DNA of 64,000 nt from NCBI RefSeq assembly GCF_000143845.1, contig NC_014363.1, positions 481,186-545,185 on the forward strand. The letters run 5' to 3'. The notes under the pieces are model-generated. The model did no database searches and was not told where the DNA came from. It saw nothing but the letters and a program-made list of their open reading frames with translations. A program made the translations under genes and the position numbers. This DNA is from Olsenella uli DSM 7084 (GTDB lineage: Bacteria; Actinomycetota; Coriobacteriia; Coriobacteriales; Atopobiaceae). Below are positions 1 to 7,861 of the stretch, in pieces. Every line of letters starts with the position of its first letter. The first letter of the stretch is position 1.

Positions 1-840
1 GATGTAGGCGGCCAGCGAGACGGACAGCAGCGGGGTCAGGAACAGGTCGAACATGTCGGGGACGAGCTTGTGGAGGCGCTTCTCGAAGAAGCAGAGGATC
101 CAGACCCCCACGAGGATGGGGATGACGTGGCCCTGGTAGCCCACCCAGTCGATGCTGTAGAGGCCGGGGATGACGCTCAGGGTCACCATGCTGCCGTCCG
201 CGATGGCCGACGAGGCGTTGTAGGCGTTGACGAAGTCTGAGCTGATGAGCAGGGCACCGAGCGAGGCGCCCAGGTAGGGATTGCCCCCAAAGACCGTCGC
301 TGCGGAGAAGCCCAGAAGGATCTGCAGGTTGGCCAAGGCGCAGGCGTTGACCAGGGCTGCGATGCGCCACCAGACGGTGGTGGTGTCGAGCGTGAAGAAG
401 CCGGCCCCGTCCGGGGCGGGGGTGCCCATGTAGCTGATGGCGCCCATGATGCCCATGAGCATGCCGGACGCGACGATGGCGGGGATGATGGGGACGAAGA
501 CGTCCGAGAGGACCTTGATGGCGCGCTGGAGGGCGTTGCCCTTGTTGGCCGCGGCCTCCTTTGCCTCGTCCTTGGACGCGGCGGACACCCCGGACTGGGC
601 GATGAAGGCGTCAAAGACCTTGTTGACGGTTCCGGTGCCATAGATGACCTGCAGCTGGCCGGCTGCCTGGAAGTTCCCCTTGGCGCCGACGCAGTCGTCG
701 AGCTTGGCCTTGTCGACCTTGGAATCGTCGGCGATGACGAGGCGCAGGCGCGTTGCGCAGTGCGCCGCCGAGACGACGTTGCCGGCACCGCCCACCGCGT
801 CCAGGATCTCCCTCGCCGCTTGCGCGTGATCAAGTGCCAT
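1..840 (-). CDS. PTS sugar transporter EIIBC, sucrose/beta-glucoside family (C-terminus outside window)
   Basis: Phosphoenolpyruvate-dependent sugar permease in the cytoplasmic membrane; the IIB domain passes phosphate to sugar carried by IIC. I translated the reverse strand: it opens MALDHAQAAREILDAVGG and has the IIB phospho-cysteine motif HCATRLRL (Cys28), then a linker and hydrophobic IIC segments (VFVPIIPAIVASGMLMG and others) to the window edge, so about 280 residues are visible. The start is fixed by GGAGGACTCA just upstream of ATG at 840. The LacI regulator and GH32 hydrolase next door make sucrose or another fructoside the likely substrate. Family is sure; exact substrate is inferred. 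Confidence 0.9.
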   Translation of the reverse strand, partial: MALDHAQAAREILDAVGGAGNVVSAAHCATRLRLVIADDSKVDKAKLDDCVGAKGNFQAAGQLQVIYGTGTVNKVFDAFIAQSGVSAASKDEAKEAAANKGNALQRAIKVLSDVFVPIIPAIVASGMLMGIMGAISYMGTPAPDGAGFFTLDTTTVWWRIAALVNACALANLQILLGFSAATVFGGNPYLGASLGALLISSDFVNAYNASSAIADGSMVTLSVIPGLYSIDWVGYQGHVIPILVGVWILCFFEKRLHKLVPDMFDLFLTPLLSVSLAAYI

Positions 841-861
841 TGAGTCCTCCTGTCTCTGTTA

Positions 862-875
862 TGGAACCGTTCTCA
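862..875. promoter_or_regulatory. Putative LacI-type operator 1
   Basis: TGGAACCGTTCTCA lies between the PTS gene start and the LacI gene. It is an imperfect palindrome centred on CG, as is usual for LacI/GalR operators, and matches the site at 931-944 at 12 of 14 positions. Only 22 bases separate it from the PTS start codon, a good position for repression. Confidence 0.5.
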
Positions 876-908
876 CACCACTTTGCTCCTGCGACCGACT
901 CCAAATCA

Positions 909-944
909 ATCATACTGCCCTATCGTGATATGAAATCGTTCTCA
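909..944 (-). promoter_or_regulatory. Putative LacI-type operator 2 and -10 box of the PTS gene
   Basis: TGAAATCGTTCTCA at 931-944 is a second CG-centred imperfect palindrome close to the site at 862-875. On the reverse strand TATGAT (909-914) is a plausible -10 box for the PTS gene; I see no good -35 box, which would fall inside the operator. Binding by the adjacent LacI protein is inferred. Confidence 0.45.
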
Positions 945-1039
945 TATTCATACTAATACTCCCAGATGTGGGGATGCGCACCTCAGTGGGTGGGGCCGGA
1001 CGTGAACGGTATCTATCGCGCGGTGAGCGGTAGGCCCTC

Positions 1040-2026
1040 CTAGCGCGTGGAGCGTCTCCGACGCAGCTCGAAGCCCATCATGATCTGGCGCGCCACGTTG
1101 TCCGAGACATCGGCCATGGCCGCGACCAGCATCTTCGCGGCCTCGATGCCACTCGTCTTGTAGTAGTTGTGCACGGTGGTGAGGGAGGGGCTGATGATCT
1201 GGGAGAGGGTCCCGTCGCCTATGCCCGTCACCTGAACCTCGTCCGGCACGCCGTGGCCGTACTCGCGCAGGCAGGTCAGCGCCCCGTAGGCGACGCTGTC
1301 CGTGGCGCACACCACCGCGTCGACCTCGGGGTAGGCCTCGAGGAGCCCCTCGCAGCTGGTGTAGCCCGAATCCACGTCGAAGCCGCCTATGACCTGGGCC
1401 CGGTCGGGCACGTTGAGGCCCGCCTCCCTGCAGGCGGCAAGGAAGCCCTGGTGGCGGTGGCAGCCTGCGGAGAGGTCGTCCTCGCGTACGCCTATGAACG
1501 CGGGATGTGCGCTCTTCTCGGCAACCAGGCGCGTTATCTCGAGCGTGGCGCGGTAGTCGTCCTGGAACACGCAGGACCGCCCCTCCATCTGCTGTCCCAG
1601 CACGACCAGCGGCACCTTCAGCGCGTCGAGGGCCCTCTGGTGGGCGGGCGTGACGATCGTGCTGATGAGCACGACCCCGTCCACCTGGCTGCGCTCGGCG
1701 AACAGCTGCAGGAAGCGGATCTCCTCCTTGGCGTCGTTGTCGGTGTTCGCCAGGAGCATCTGGTAGCCGGCCTCGTTGAAGACCACGCTCAGCCCCGCCA
1801 CCATGCGCGAGACCGAATGGGAGTTGATCTTGGGGATGATGACGCCCACGAGCCTGGTCTTGCCGGTGCGCAGGGTCTGCGCCTGGGGGGAGGGCACGTA
1901 GCCGGTCTGGTCTATGACGCGCTTGATCAGGCGGCGCTTCTCCTCCGACACGTAACCGTCGTTGAGGTAGCGCGAGACGGTCGCGCGCGACACGCCTGCC
2001 ATCCTCGCAATGGTGTTGATGTCCAT
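1040..2026 (-). CDS. LacI-family transcriptional regulator
   Basis: DNA-binding sugar-responsive regulator, 328 residues. The N-terminus MDINTIARMAGVSRATVSRY is a typical LacI helix-turn-helix followed by the hinge (YVPSPQAQTLRTGKT) and a periplasmic-binding-protein-like effector domain (LVGVIIPKINSHSVSRM onward, ending near RRRRSTR). An ATG at 2068 is in frame, but ATG 2026 is preferred because the HTH begins there and GAGGAG precedes it. It lies between the PTS gene and the divergent GH32 gene, so it probably represses both, through the CG-centred sites upstream of the PTS gene. Ligand (sucrose-6-phosphate or fructose phosphate) is inferred. Confidence 0.92.
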   Translation of the reverse strand: MDINTIARMAGVSRATVSRYLNDGYVSEEKRRLIKRVIDQTGYVPSPQAQTLRTGKTRLVGVIIPKINSHSVSRMVAGLSVVFNEAGYQMLLANTDNDAKEEIRFLQLFAERSQVDGVVLISTIVTPAHQRALDALKVPLVVLGQQMEGRSCVFQDDYRATLEITRLVAEKSAHPAFIGVREDDLSAGCHRHQGFLAACREAGLNVPDRAQVIGGFDVDSGYTSCEGLLEAYPEVDAVVCATDSVAYGALTCLREYGHGVPDEVQVTGIGDGTLSQIISPSLTTVHNYYKTSGIEAAKMLVAAMADVSDNVARQIMMGFELRRRRSTR

Positions 2027-2101
2027 CCCGCACTCCTCGTCGAAAACCGCCAACGCCCATCGTATCATCTACACGACAAGCCGCAGCCCAAGGAGGCCAT
2101 C

Positions 2102-3550
2102 ATGGGTAACCCGCTCGCCAACGATCTCGAGACGCTTCGCCAGGCGGTCGAGAGGAACGCGCGCCCCGGGCGCTTCGCCCAGGCGTTCCACCTCGTCCCC
2201 CCGGTCGGCTGGCTCAACGACCCCAATGGCCTGTGCTGCTTCGATGGGGCCTATCATGCCTTCTTCCAGTACTCGCCCTTCAACTCGGAGGGTGGGGTCA
2301 AGATGTGGGGCCACTCCGTGAGCGATGACCTCATGGGCTGGGAGTACCTGGGGACGGCGCTCTATCCCGACCAGCCCTTCGACGTCTCGGGCGTCTACTC
2401 GGGCTGCGCCTACGTCGAGGACGGCGTGATGCACGTCTTCTACACCGGCAACGTCAAGCGCGAGGACGCGGACGGCTACGACTACGTCAACAGCGGCCGC
2501 GAGGCCAACACCGTCCACGTGGTGTCGACCGACGGCATGACCTTCGGCAACAAGCACCTGGTCATGACCAATGGGGACTATCCCCAGGATGACACCAACC
2601 ACGTGCGCGACCCCAAGGTCTGGCGCTCTGCCGACGGCTATCGCATGGTGCAGGGGGCCCGGCGCGAGGACGACAGGGGAGAGGTGCTGGTCTTTGGGTC
2701 CTCGGACCTCGACAGCTGGGAGCTCGTCAACCGCGTGTCGACGGAGTACCCCTTTGGCTACATGTGGGAGTGCCCGGACTACTTCGAGCTGGCCGACGCC
2801 CGCCGCACGGGCGCGGGGGCCACGGTGAAGGTGCTCTCCGTCTCGCCGCAGGGCCTCGAGGGGCAGGACTGGGACCGGCGCAACGTCTACCAGTCGGGCT
2901 ACTTCGTGCTGCAGGGAGACATCGTGGGCGCCTGCCGCCTGCACCCCTTCGCGCTCTGGGACGCGGGCTTCGACTTCTACGCCCCGCAGACCTTCGAGTC
3001 GGACGATGGACGGCGGATCCTCATCGGCTGGATGGGGATGCCGGACACCGACGAGTACGTGAACAAGACGGTGGAGGATGGCTGGCAGCACTGCTTCACC
3101 ATCCCGCGCGAGGTCACGGCCGCCAACGGGCGCGTCTTGCAGCGGCCCGTGCGCGAGCTGGACGCGCGGCATGCCAACGAGCGCCACGGTGAGGACGCGC
3201 TGAGCGCGGACGGCACGCGCTGCTTCGACCTGCTGGTAGACGAGTTCCCCCCGAGCCTGGACTTCGCCTACGTGCGCATTGCCGAGGACCTGGTCCTGAC
3301 CTGGGGCAGCGGAACCTTCGAGATGCGCTTCCTGGACGAGGGCAAGGACTCGGTCGGAGCCGGCCGTACGTGCCGCTACGAGCACCTCGACGGCCTGCGC
3401 AACATGCGCGTGGTGGGCGACGTCTCGTCGATCGAGGTCTTCCTCAACGACGGGGAGCTCACCTTCTCGACGCGGTACTACCCGGAGAGCTATGGCGTTC
3501 GCGTGGACGCCCCGGGCGCCAGCGTCACGCTCTGGGACGTCGAGGCGTAG
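2102..3550 (+). CDS. GH32 sucrose-6-phosphate hydrolase / beta-fructofuranosidase
   Basis: Cytoplasmic glycosidase of 482 residues that splits sucrose-6-phosphate (or fructosides) after PTS uptake. The three GH32 catalytic blocks are present: WLNDPNG with nucleophile Asp40, RDP at 169-171 (transition-state stabiliser) and ECPD with acid/base Glu223. A C-terminal beta-sandwich follows. There is no signal peptide, consistent with an intracellular enzyme. The frame is open far upstream, but AAGGAGG eight bases before ATG 2102 and the start of homology fix the start. It is transcribed divergently from the LacI gene. Confidence 0.95.
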   Translation: MGNPLANDLETLRQAVERNARPGRFAQAFHLVPPVGWLNDPNGLCCFDGAYHAFFQYSPFNSEGGVKMWGHSVSDDLMGWEYLGTALYPDQPFDVSGVYSGCAYVEDGVMHVFYTGNVKREDADGYDYVNSGREANTVHVVSTDGMTFGNKHLVMTNGDYPQDDTNHVRDPKVWRSADGYRMVQGARREDDRGEVLVFGSSDLDSWELVNRVSTEYPFGYMWECPDYFELADARRTGAGATVKVLSVSPQGLEGQDWDRRNVYQSGYFVLQGDIVGACRLHPFALWDAGFDFYAPQTFESDDGRRILIGWMGMPDTDEYVNKTVEDGWQHCFTIPREVTAANGRVLQRPVRELDARHANERHGEDALSADGTRCFDLLVDEFPPSLDFAYVRIAEDLVLTWGSGTFEMRFLDEGKDSVGAGRTCRYEHLDGLRNMRVVGDVSSIEVFLNDGELTFSTRYYPESYGVRVDAPGASVTLWDVEA

Positions 3551-3618
3551 GTGACGGGCGCACGTTCGGGCATGTGGCTTGCACGAGGGCGGGCTGCCGT
3601 GGCCAAGATTGGACTCAT

Positions 3619-4926
3619 ATGAGACGCTTCAGGCTCGACGACGATCGCTACTCGACCATCAGCCGCTACGTGGTCGCAACGGCTGCCGCCATCGTCGCCA
3701 TCGTGCTGGCGGCCGTCCACCTCGCCGAGATCGCGGATGCCGTCGGGACCTCACTCGCCTGGGTCTATGCCATCGTGAGTCCGCTCATCGTCGGAGGCCT
3801 GGCTGCCATCCTCCTGTATCCCGGGGTCAAGTGGTTCGCCCGGAGGCTGGGTCGCGTCCCCCTCCTCTCGGGGAGGGAGAAGCTCAGGCACGTGCTGGGA
3901 GTCCTCCTCGTCTGCGTGTGCTTCGTCCTGGCGCTGTCGGTCCTGGTGGCGCTGCTGCTCTCGGTCATCACGGGATCGATCCACCGCATCAGGTTCGAGA
4001 ACCTGGAGTCACTGGCCCAGTACCTGGCCTACGGGGCCGATGGCCTGTACAGGTGGCTCATCCGGCTCACGACGTCTCTGGGGGTCCCGCCCGATGACGT
4101 GAACGCGGCCCTGGAGCATGCGGAGACGTTCGTCTTTGGCGATGGCGACGGCTTGGGCCAGACGCTCACGAAGGGCGTCACGGCCGTGCGCAACGCCGCC
4201 TCGACCATGGTGTTCGCCGCGATCTTCGCGGTCTACCTGATGGTGGACGCGCCCCACCTGGCAAGCTATTGGAACGGGGTGCTGCGCTCCCTGATGGGGG
4301 AGAGGGGCTATGGGCGCTTCGCCGAGTTCCGTGCCGACGTGGTCTTTGCGTTCACGGGCTACATGCGCGGGCAGTTCATCGATGCCGTGCTGGTGGGGCT
4401 GATGGTGGGCGTCTCGCTCACGGTCGTGGGCGTGGACTTTGCACCGGTCATCGGCATCGCGACCGGCATCGGCAACCTGATCCCCTACATCGGTCCCATC
4501 GTCTCGTACGTGCTGACGGTCGCCGTCTGCGTGGTCAACGGCGACATCGGCCGCCTGGTCGTGGCTGCGGCCGTGCTGCTGGTCATCCAGTTCGTGGATG
4601 GGCAAGTCATCAACCCCAAGATCCTGAGCGACAGCGTCGAGGTGCATCCCATCCTGGTCCTGGTGGCCCTGACCGCAGGGGGCAGGCTGGGTGGCGTGCT
4701 GGGCATGTTCATCGCGGTGCCGTGCGCGGCGCTGGCGAAGATCTACTTCGAGAAGTTCGTGGCCTGGCGGCGCCGGATGCGCGTGGGTGGGGGCGGCGGC
4801 ACAGGGGCAGATGCCGGCACGAGCGGCGATGGCGGCACAGGGGCAGATGCACATGAGCGTGGGGGTGGCACGGCGAGTTGTGAAGACACGTCCACGGCGG
4901 TTGACATCAAAGGGGATGTCCCGTAG
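3619..4926 (+). CDS. AI-2E transporter family (PerM/TqsA-like) membrane protein
   Basis: Predicted inner-membrane protein of 435 residues. Hydrophobic segments lie near the N-terminus (VVATAAAIVAIVLAAVHL, IVSPLIVGGLAAILLYPGV, VLLVCVCFVLALSVLVALLL) and again in the second half. The second half carries the family-type stretch GNLIPYIGPIVSY and a following PKILSDSVEVHPILVLVAL. Members are reported as exporters or putative permeases; the substrate here is unknown. The tail is low-complexity, with a repeated GTGADA element. The start at 3619 has no strong ribosome site, so a GTG upstream cannot be excluded. Confidence 0.85.
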   Translation: MRRFRLDDDRYSTISRYVVATAAAIVAIVLAAVHLAEIADAVGTSLAWVYAIVSPLIVGGLAAILLYPGVKWFARRLGRVPLLSGREKLRHVLGVLLVCVCFVLALSVLVALLLSVITGSIHRIRFENLESLAQYLAYGADGLYRWLIRLTTSLGVPPDDVNAALEHAETFVFGDGDGLGQTLTKGVTAVRNAASTMVFAAIFAVYLMVDAPHLASYWNGVLRSLMGERGYGRFAEFRADVVFAFTGYMRGQFIDAVLVGLMVGVSLTVVGVDFAPVIGIATGIGNLIPYIGPIVSYVLTVAVCVVNGDIGRLVVAAAVLLVIQFVDGQVINPKILSDSVEVHPILVLVALTAGGRLGGVLGMFIAVPCAALAKIYFEKFVAWRRRMRVGGGGGTGADAGTSGDGGTGADAHERGGGTASCEDTSTAVDIKGDVP

Positions 4927-4958
4927 TATTTTTTTCCGCGCATGGTGCGCCCAGACAG

Positions 4959-5035
4959 TGCGGGGTGGAGCAGTCTGGTAGCTCGCCGGGCTCATAACCC
5001 GGAGGTCGTTGGTTCAAATCCAGCCCCCGCGACCA
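4959..5035 (+). tRNA. Initiator tRNA-Met (CAT anticodon)
   Basis: A 77-base cloverleaf with encoded CCA. The anticodon arm CCGGG-CTCATAA-CCCGG shows the run of G-C pairs next to the loop that marks initiator tRNAs. The T arm is GTTGG-TTCAAAT-CCAGC and the acceptor TGCGGGG pairs with CCCCGCG except for a weak 1:72 pair, again an initiator trait. Its 3' end is duplicated at 20307-20320, which suggests it served as an integration site. Confidence 0.93.
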
Positions 5036-5036
5036 A
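5023..5036 (+). repeat. Putative attL: 3' end of tRNA-Met
   Basis: GCCCCCGCGACCAA covers the acceptor 3' strand and CCA end of the tRNA. The identical 14-mer recurs at 20307-20320 next to a decayed integrase gene, the arrangement expected for left and right attachment sites of a tRNA-targeting island. Confidence 0.6.
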
Positions 5037-5044
5037 AAACACGT

Positions 5045-5074
5045 CCCCTACCTGGCAAAACAGGTGGGGGTTTT
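5045..5074 (+). terminator. Rho-independent terminator of the tRNA
   Basis: CCCCTACCTG, loop GCAAAA, then CAGGTGGGGG followed by TTTTC. The stem has one bulge and sits ten bases after the tRNA CCA end. Confidence 0.75.
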
Positions 5075-5078
5075 CTTT

Positions 5079-5110
5079 TGACCACCAACGTGACCACCAT
5101 TTGACCACCA
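5079..5110 (+). repeat. Three TGACCACCA direct repeats beside attL
   Basis: TGACCACCA occurs at 5079, 5091 and 5102, spaced 12 and 11 bases, right after the tRNA terminator. Such short repeats near an attachment site may be integrase arm sites; that is inference. From here to 5454 I see no gene. Confidence 0.5.
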
Positions 5111-5454
5111 AAAATTTTTTCTGGCAAGTCAAAAACCGCCCGGAAAACGGCGTAGCTGCCGCCTTGGCGAAACCTTCACTTTTCAACAACCGCCCCAGCG
5201 AAAGCTAACTACCGCCGTGGCGAAACCTATGTACCGCCCTGACGGTAGCTTCGGGCGGGTTACTCTCGCTCTGGCGGCACCTCTTATCTCCTTTATCTAT
5301 TTTTATAAAAAATCTCCGAGCGGTCTCGAAAGCGCGGCGCTCCTCCTCTGGCGCTCGCGCTTGCGTTAAGCCCGCTCGACTTTCGAGTGAAATCCACCAA
5401 CCCTAAAGCCCTCCTGCTAGCTTCTGCGTGAAGCCGAAGAACGGAGGGAAGTCC

Positions 5455-6018
5455 ATGGAGAACGTGAACGCAAGGGAAGACGAGGAAGAGGGCCGCGTCA
5501 TCACGCTGTCGGAGGCAGGAGAGATCCTCCACGCCTTGTATGCCACGGTGCTCAGGCTCGGCACCGACGGCGTGCTCTCGGCGAGCTTCGACCAGATGCT
5601 GAGATCGGCCGGCACCGTCACCATGCGCGACGTGGTGCACGGCGTCTGGGAGGCAGCGATCCTACCAATAGGCTGCGGCGTACTCTCGCTCACCTTCATC
5701 CTGCAGCTCATCCGCATCAGCCAGCGCATGGACGGCAACGCCTCCATGCCGGGCGTGAAGGAGGTCGTGTTCCTGCTCGTCTTCTACGCGGTCTTCCTCT
5801 TCGTGCTGCAGCACAGCTTCGAGCTCATGCAGTCTGTCTACGAGGTCTCGCGCATCGCGGTGTCGCGCGTGAGCGACCTCTTCGGGACGGGCTCGGCCTT
5901 GGACCTCCAGACCGTCTCCATCACCACGACCGACGACGACGTGGCCGCGCTTCTCGGCATGCTCGTCGTCGCGCTCGTGAAGAGCGGCGGCTGGGCGCGC
6001 GACGTCATGGGCGGCTAG
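5455..6018 (+). CDS. Conjugative-element-type small membrane protein
   Basis: 187 residues beginning MENVNAREDEEEG; the start is set by GGAGGGAAGTCC before ATG 5455. Two clear hydrophobic segments (AAILPIGCGVLSLTFILQLI and EVVFLLVFYAVFLFVLQHSF) flank a short loop, and a third weaker one (LGMLVVALVKS) is near the end. This layout resembles the start of TrbL/VirB6-like mating-pore proteins of Gram-positive integrative elements, but at 187 residues it would be short, and I cannot assign a function with confidence. It opens a short rightward cluster with the next genes. Confidence 0.55.
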   Translation: MENVNAREDEEEGRVITLSEAGEILHALYATVLRLGTDGVLSASFDQMLRSAGTVTMRDVVHGVWEAAILPIGCGVLSLTFILQLIRISQRMDGNASMPGVKEVVFLLVFYAVFLFVLQHSFELMQSVYEVSRIAVSRVSDLFGTGSALDLQTVSITTTDDDVAALLGMLVVALVKSGGWARDVMGG

Positions 6019-6044
6019 CAGCCGACCTGAGGAAGGAGGCGGCC

Positions 6045-6140
6045 ATGGTCACCTAGGCCGAGAAAGGCAAGAAGCAAGCAAGGACAAGGGCGGAGACCCC
6101 CGTGCCGCCGCAACGACAAGGAGGAAGAAATGGCAGATGA
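6045..6140 (+). pseudogene. Short gene start stopped by TAG at codon 4
   Basis: GGAAGGAGGCGGCC precedes an ATG at 6045, but the frame reads Met-Val-Thr-TAG (TAG at 6054-6056), then stays open as AEKGKKQARTRAETPVPPQRQ up to about 6140. A good ribosome site in front of an immediate stop suggests a decayed gene start, with CAG to TAG as the simplest change. Confidence 0.4.
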
Positions 6141-6633
6141 GAGAGGCCAGGGCAAAAATGTCTACCTCACGCTCCACGAGAACTTCGTGCGCGAGGACAT
6201 CGCCTACACCGACCGCGCCACGGGGGAACGAAAGACCTTCAACCAGGTGCGCCTTCCCGCCGGCACTGTCATCGACGGCAAGGACGTGGGCAGCTGCGAG
6301 TTCACCCCGCTCTTCGTGGACGCGTCGCGCTTCAAGGGGCCAGAGTGGCGCGACATCCCGCTTCTGGCGGACCGCGAGGTGTGGCTCAAGAGGTCGGTCC
6401 TCGACCCGGAGGGCCGCCCCGTCACCGATGCGGACGGCAAGCGCGTGAAGGACGTGATGAAGGTCATGCCGCAAGAGATCAAGGACGCGCTTACGGCTTC
6501 GAGGCGCGCATGGGCCGAGGAGCACGGCGACGACCCGCGCGCACTGGCCGACCGGGGACGCGCCGCCAGGGACTCCGCCGAGGCCATCGATCGCTCGGGG
6601 CGCACGCGCCCGGACGCGCGAGAGATTGGATAG
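6130..6633 (+). CDS. Uncharacterised conjugative-element protein
   Basis: 167 residues, soluble, charged, beginning MADERGQGKNVYLTLHENF, with AAGGAGGAAGAA as ribosome site. I recall similar proteins in integrative elements of gut actinobacteria and firmicutes but know no function. The first 120 residues look like a compact beta-rich domain (RLPAGTVIDGKDVGSCEFTP, WRDIPLL, REVWLKRSVLD); the tail is charged and low complexity. It follows the membrane protein and the broken gene in the same direction, probably one former operon. Confidence 0.55.
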   Translation: MADERGQGKNVYLTLHENFVREDIAYTDRATGERKTFNQVRLPAGTVIDGKDVGSCEFTPLFVDASRFKGPEWRDIPLLADREVWLKRSVLDPEGRPVTDADGKRVKDVMKVMPQEIKDALTASRRAWAEEHGDDPRALADRGRAARDSAEAIDRSGRTRPDAREIG

Positions 6634-6765
6634 GCGCGGCATGGAGAAGACGAAGGGGAGCTGTATCGCCACCTGCGAGGTGGTCATCATGCGCGACGCC
6701 GTGACCGTGGACTTGGGCACGCTCACCAACGACGCGCCGCCCACAAGACGCCTTCCGCGCCTGGC

Positions 6766-7302
6766 GTGCAGACCGAGACGATCGACGCAGACGACGGCGA
6801 CCACGAGGCCGTGGCCGACGACTCGGTGACCATCGTGGGCACCGTCTCCTACACGGGCCCCACGCCCGGCAAGGAGTACACGCTCACCGGCACGCTCGTG
6901 GACAGAGAGACCGGTGAGCCCGTACGCTCTGACGGCAAGGCCGTCACCTCCACCGTGGCCTTCGTGACCGATACGGCGAACGGCACACAGGAGGTCACCT
7001 TTACCTTCGGCGGCATGGAACTCGCAGGGAATGCGCTCGTGGCCTTCGAGTCGTTCGCCCTGGGCGGTCAGGAGGCCGCGGCACATGCCGGCGTGAACGA
7101 CGAGGGACAGACCGTAAGACTCGTGCCGCCTGAGACTCCCGAGGCGCCGACGCCCGGCAGCAAGCTCCCGCAGACGGGAGATGAGCTGCCGATAGCGGGC
7201 ATCTGCGTCCTGGCTGCGGAGGGCTGCGCCGCCTCCGTCATCGGCATCGCGCGCAGCATCGGTACGGGACATCGTGAGGAGGACGAGGGAGAGGAGGCCT
7301 AG
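6766..7302 (+). pseudogene. C-terminal fragment of a VaFE-repeat, LPXTG-anchored surface protein
   Basis: The frame encodes one VaFE-type repeat (DADDGDHEAV...VTIVGTVSYTGPTPGKEYTLTG...VAFESF) and a sortase signal LPQTGDE followed by a hydrophobic stretch and an acidic tail. Whole proteins of this type carry a signal peptide and many repeats; here only the last repeat and anchor remain and there is no export signal. A short frame from ATG 6641 (MEKTKGSCIATCEVVIMRDA) leads in but is out of frame, so the junction is a deletion scar. No secreted product is expected. Confidence 0.75.
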
Positions 7303-7489
7303 TATCGTCGCCTCATAGCCGGCTTCCTCTCCGGCTTCGTGGCGCTCGCCGCCTACGCCTGTTGCAGGGCGTCCGGCGCAGTGTCACGGGCTAAGGAACG
7401 GGAATAAAGAAAGCTTATTGAAGTGGTCTTTTGCGTCTATTTCTACGTGTCGCCATGAAAAGCTGCATACGTTAGACTGGCCATCACTG

Positions 7490-7861
7490 TCAGTAACTTG
7501 TCATAGCCTTTGCAAAAATCTCCAGCGTTTTCTTTGCAGCATGCTGTGGGATTAGTCCTTCATGGAAATAAGAGGCGAGCTCAACTTGATTTGCTTGCAC
7601 GCGTGCGACGATAAGAGCGGGAGGCGTTGGGACAGCGCCGCCTTTAATCAAGACGCTTACAATGCCCTTGTCTTCGTCCTCTTCTATGACCGTCCCCGCA
7701 TCGATAGCGCTATCGCGAACGGCCTTGAAAGGCCTATCGCAATGGAGCTCTATCTTGCAGAAAGCAGTATCCTTTTCCCTGATTTCTGCTATTGAAGAGT
7801 CTGTATGGCTCTCAATGGCTTTCTTCAGGAGCTGCTCCATCGTCTCCATTCCCGTCACCAT
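7490..7861 (-). CDS. Hypothetical partner of the YeeR-like protein
   Basis: 123 residues if read from ATG 7861; internal ATGs at 7849 and 7840 are also possible and none has an ideal ribosome site. Soluble, mixed alpha/beta (FCKIELHCDRPFKAVRDSAIDAGTV, GIVSVLIKGG). I do not recognise the family. It overlaps the end of the upstream gene by about 50 bases, so the two are translationally linked and probably act together. Confidence 0.6.
   Translation of the reverse strand: MVTGMETMEQLLKKAIESHTDSSIAEIREKDTAFCKIELHCDRPFKAVRDSAIDAGTVIEEDEDKGIVSVLIKGGAVPTPPALIVARVQANQVELASYFHEGLIPQHAAKKTLEIFAKAMTSY

Noticed and set aside
1169-2101. Upstream in-frame extension of the GH32 gene
   Set aside because: It runs antisense through the LacI gene; homology and ribosome site place the start at 2102.
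5079-5110. CRISPR-like array in the TGACCACCA repeats
   Set aside because: Units are 9 bases with 2-3-base gaps, no spacers and no cas genes in the window.
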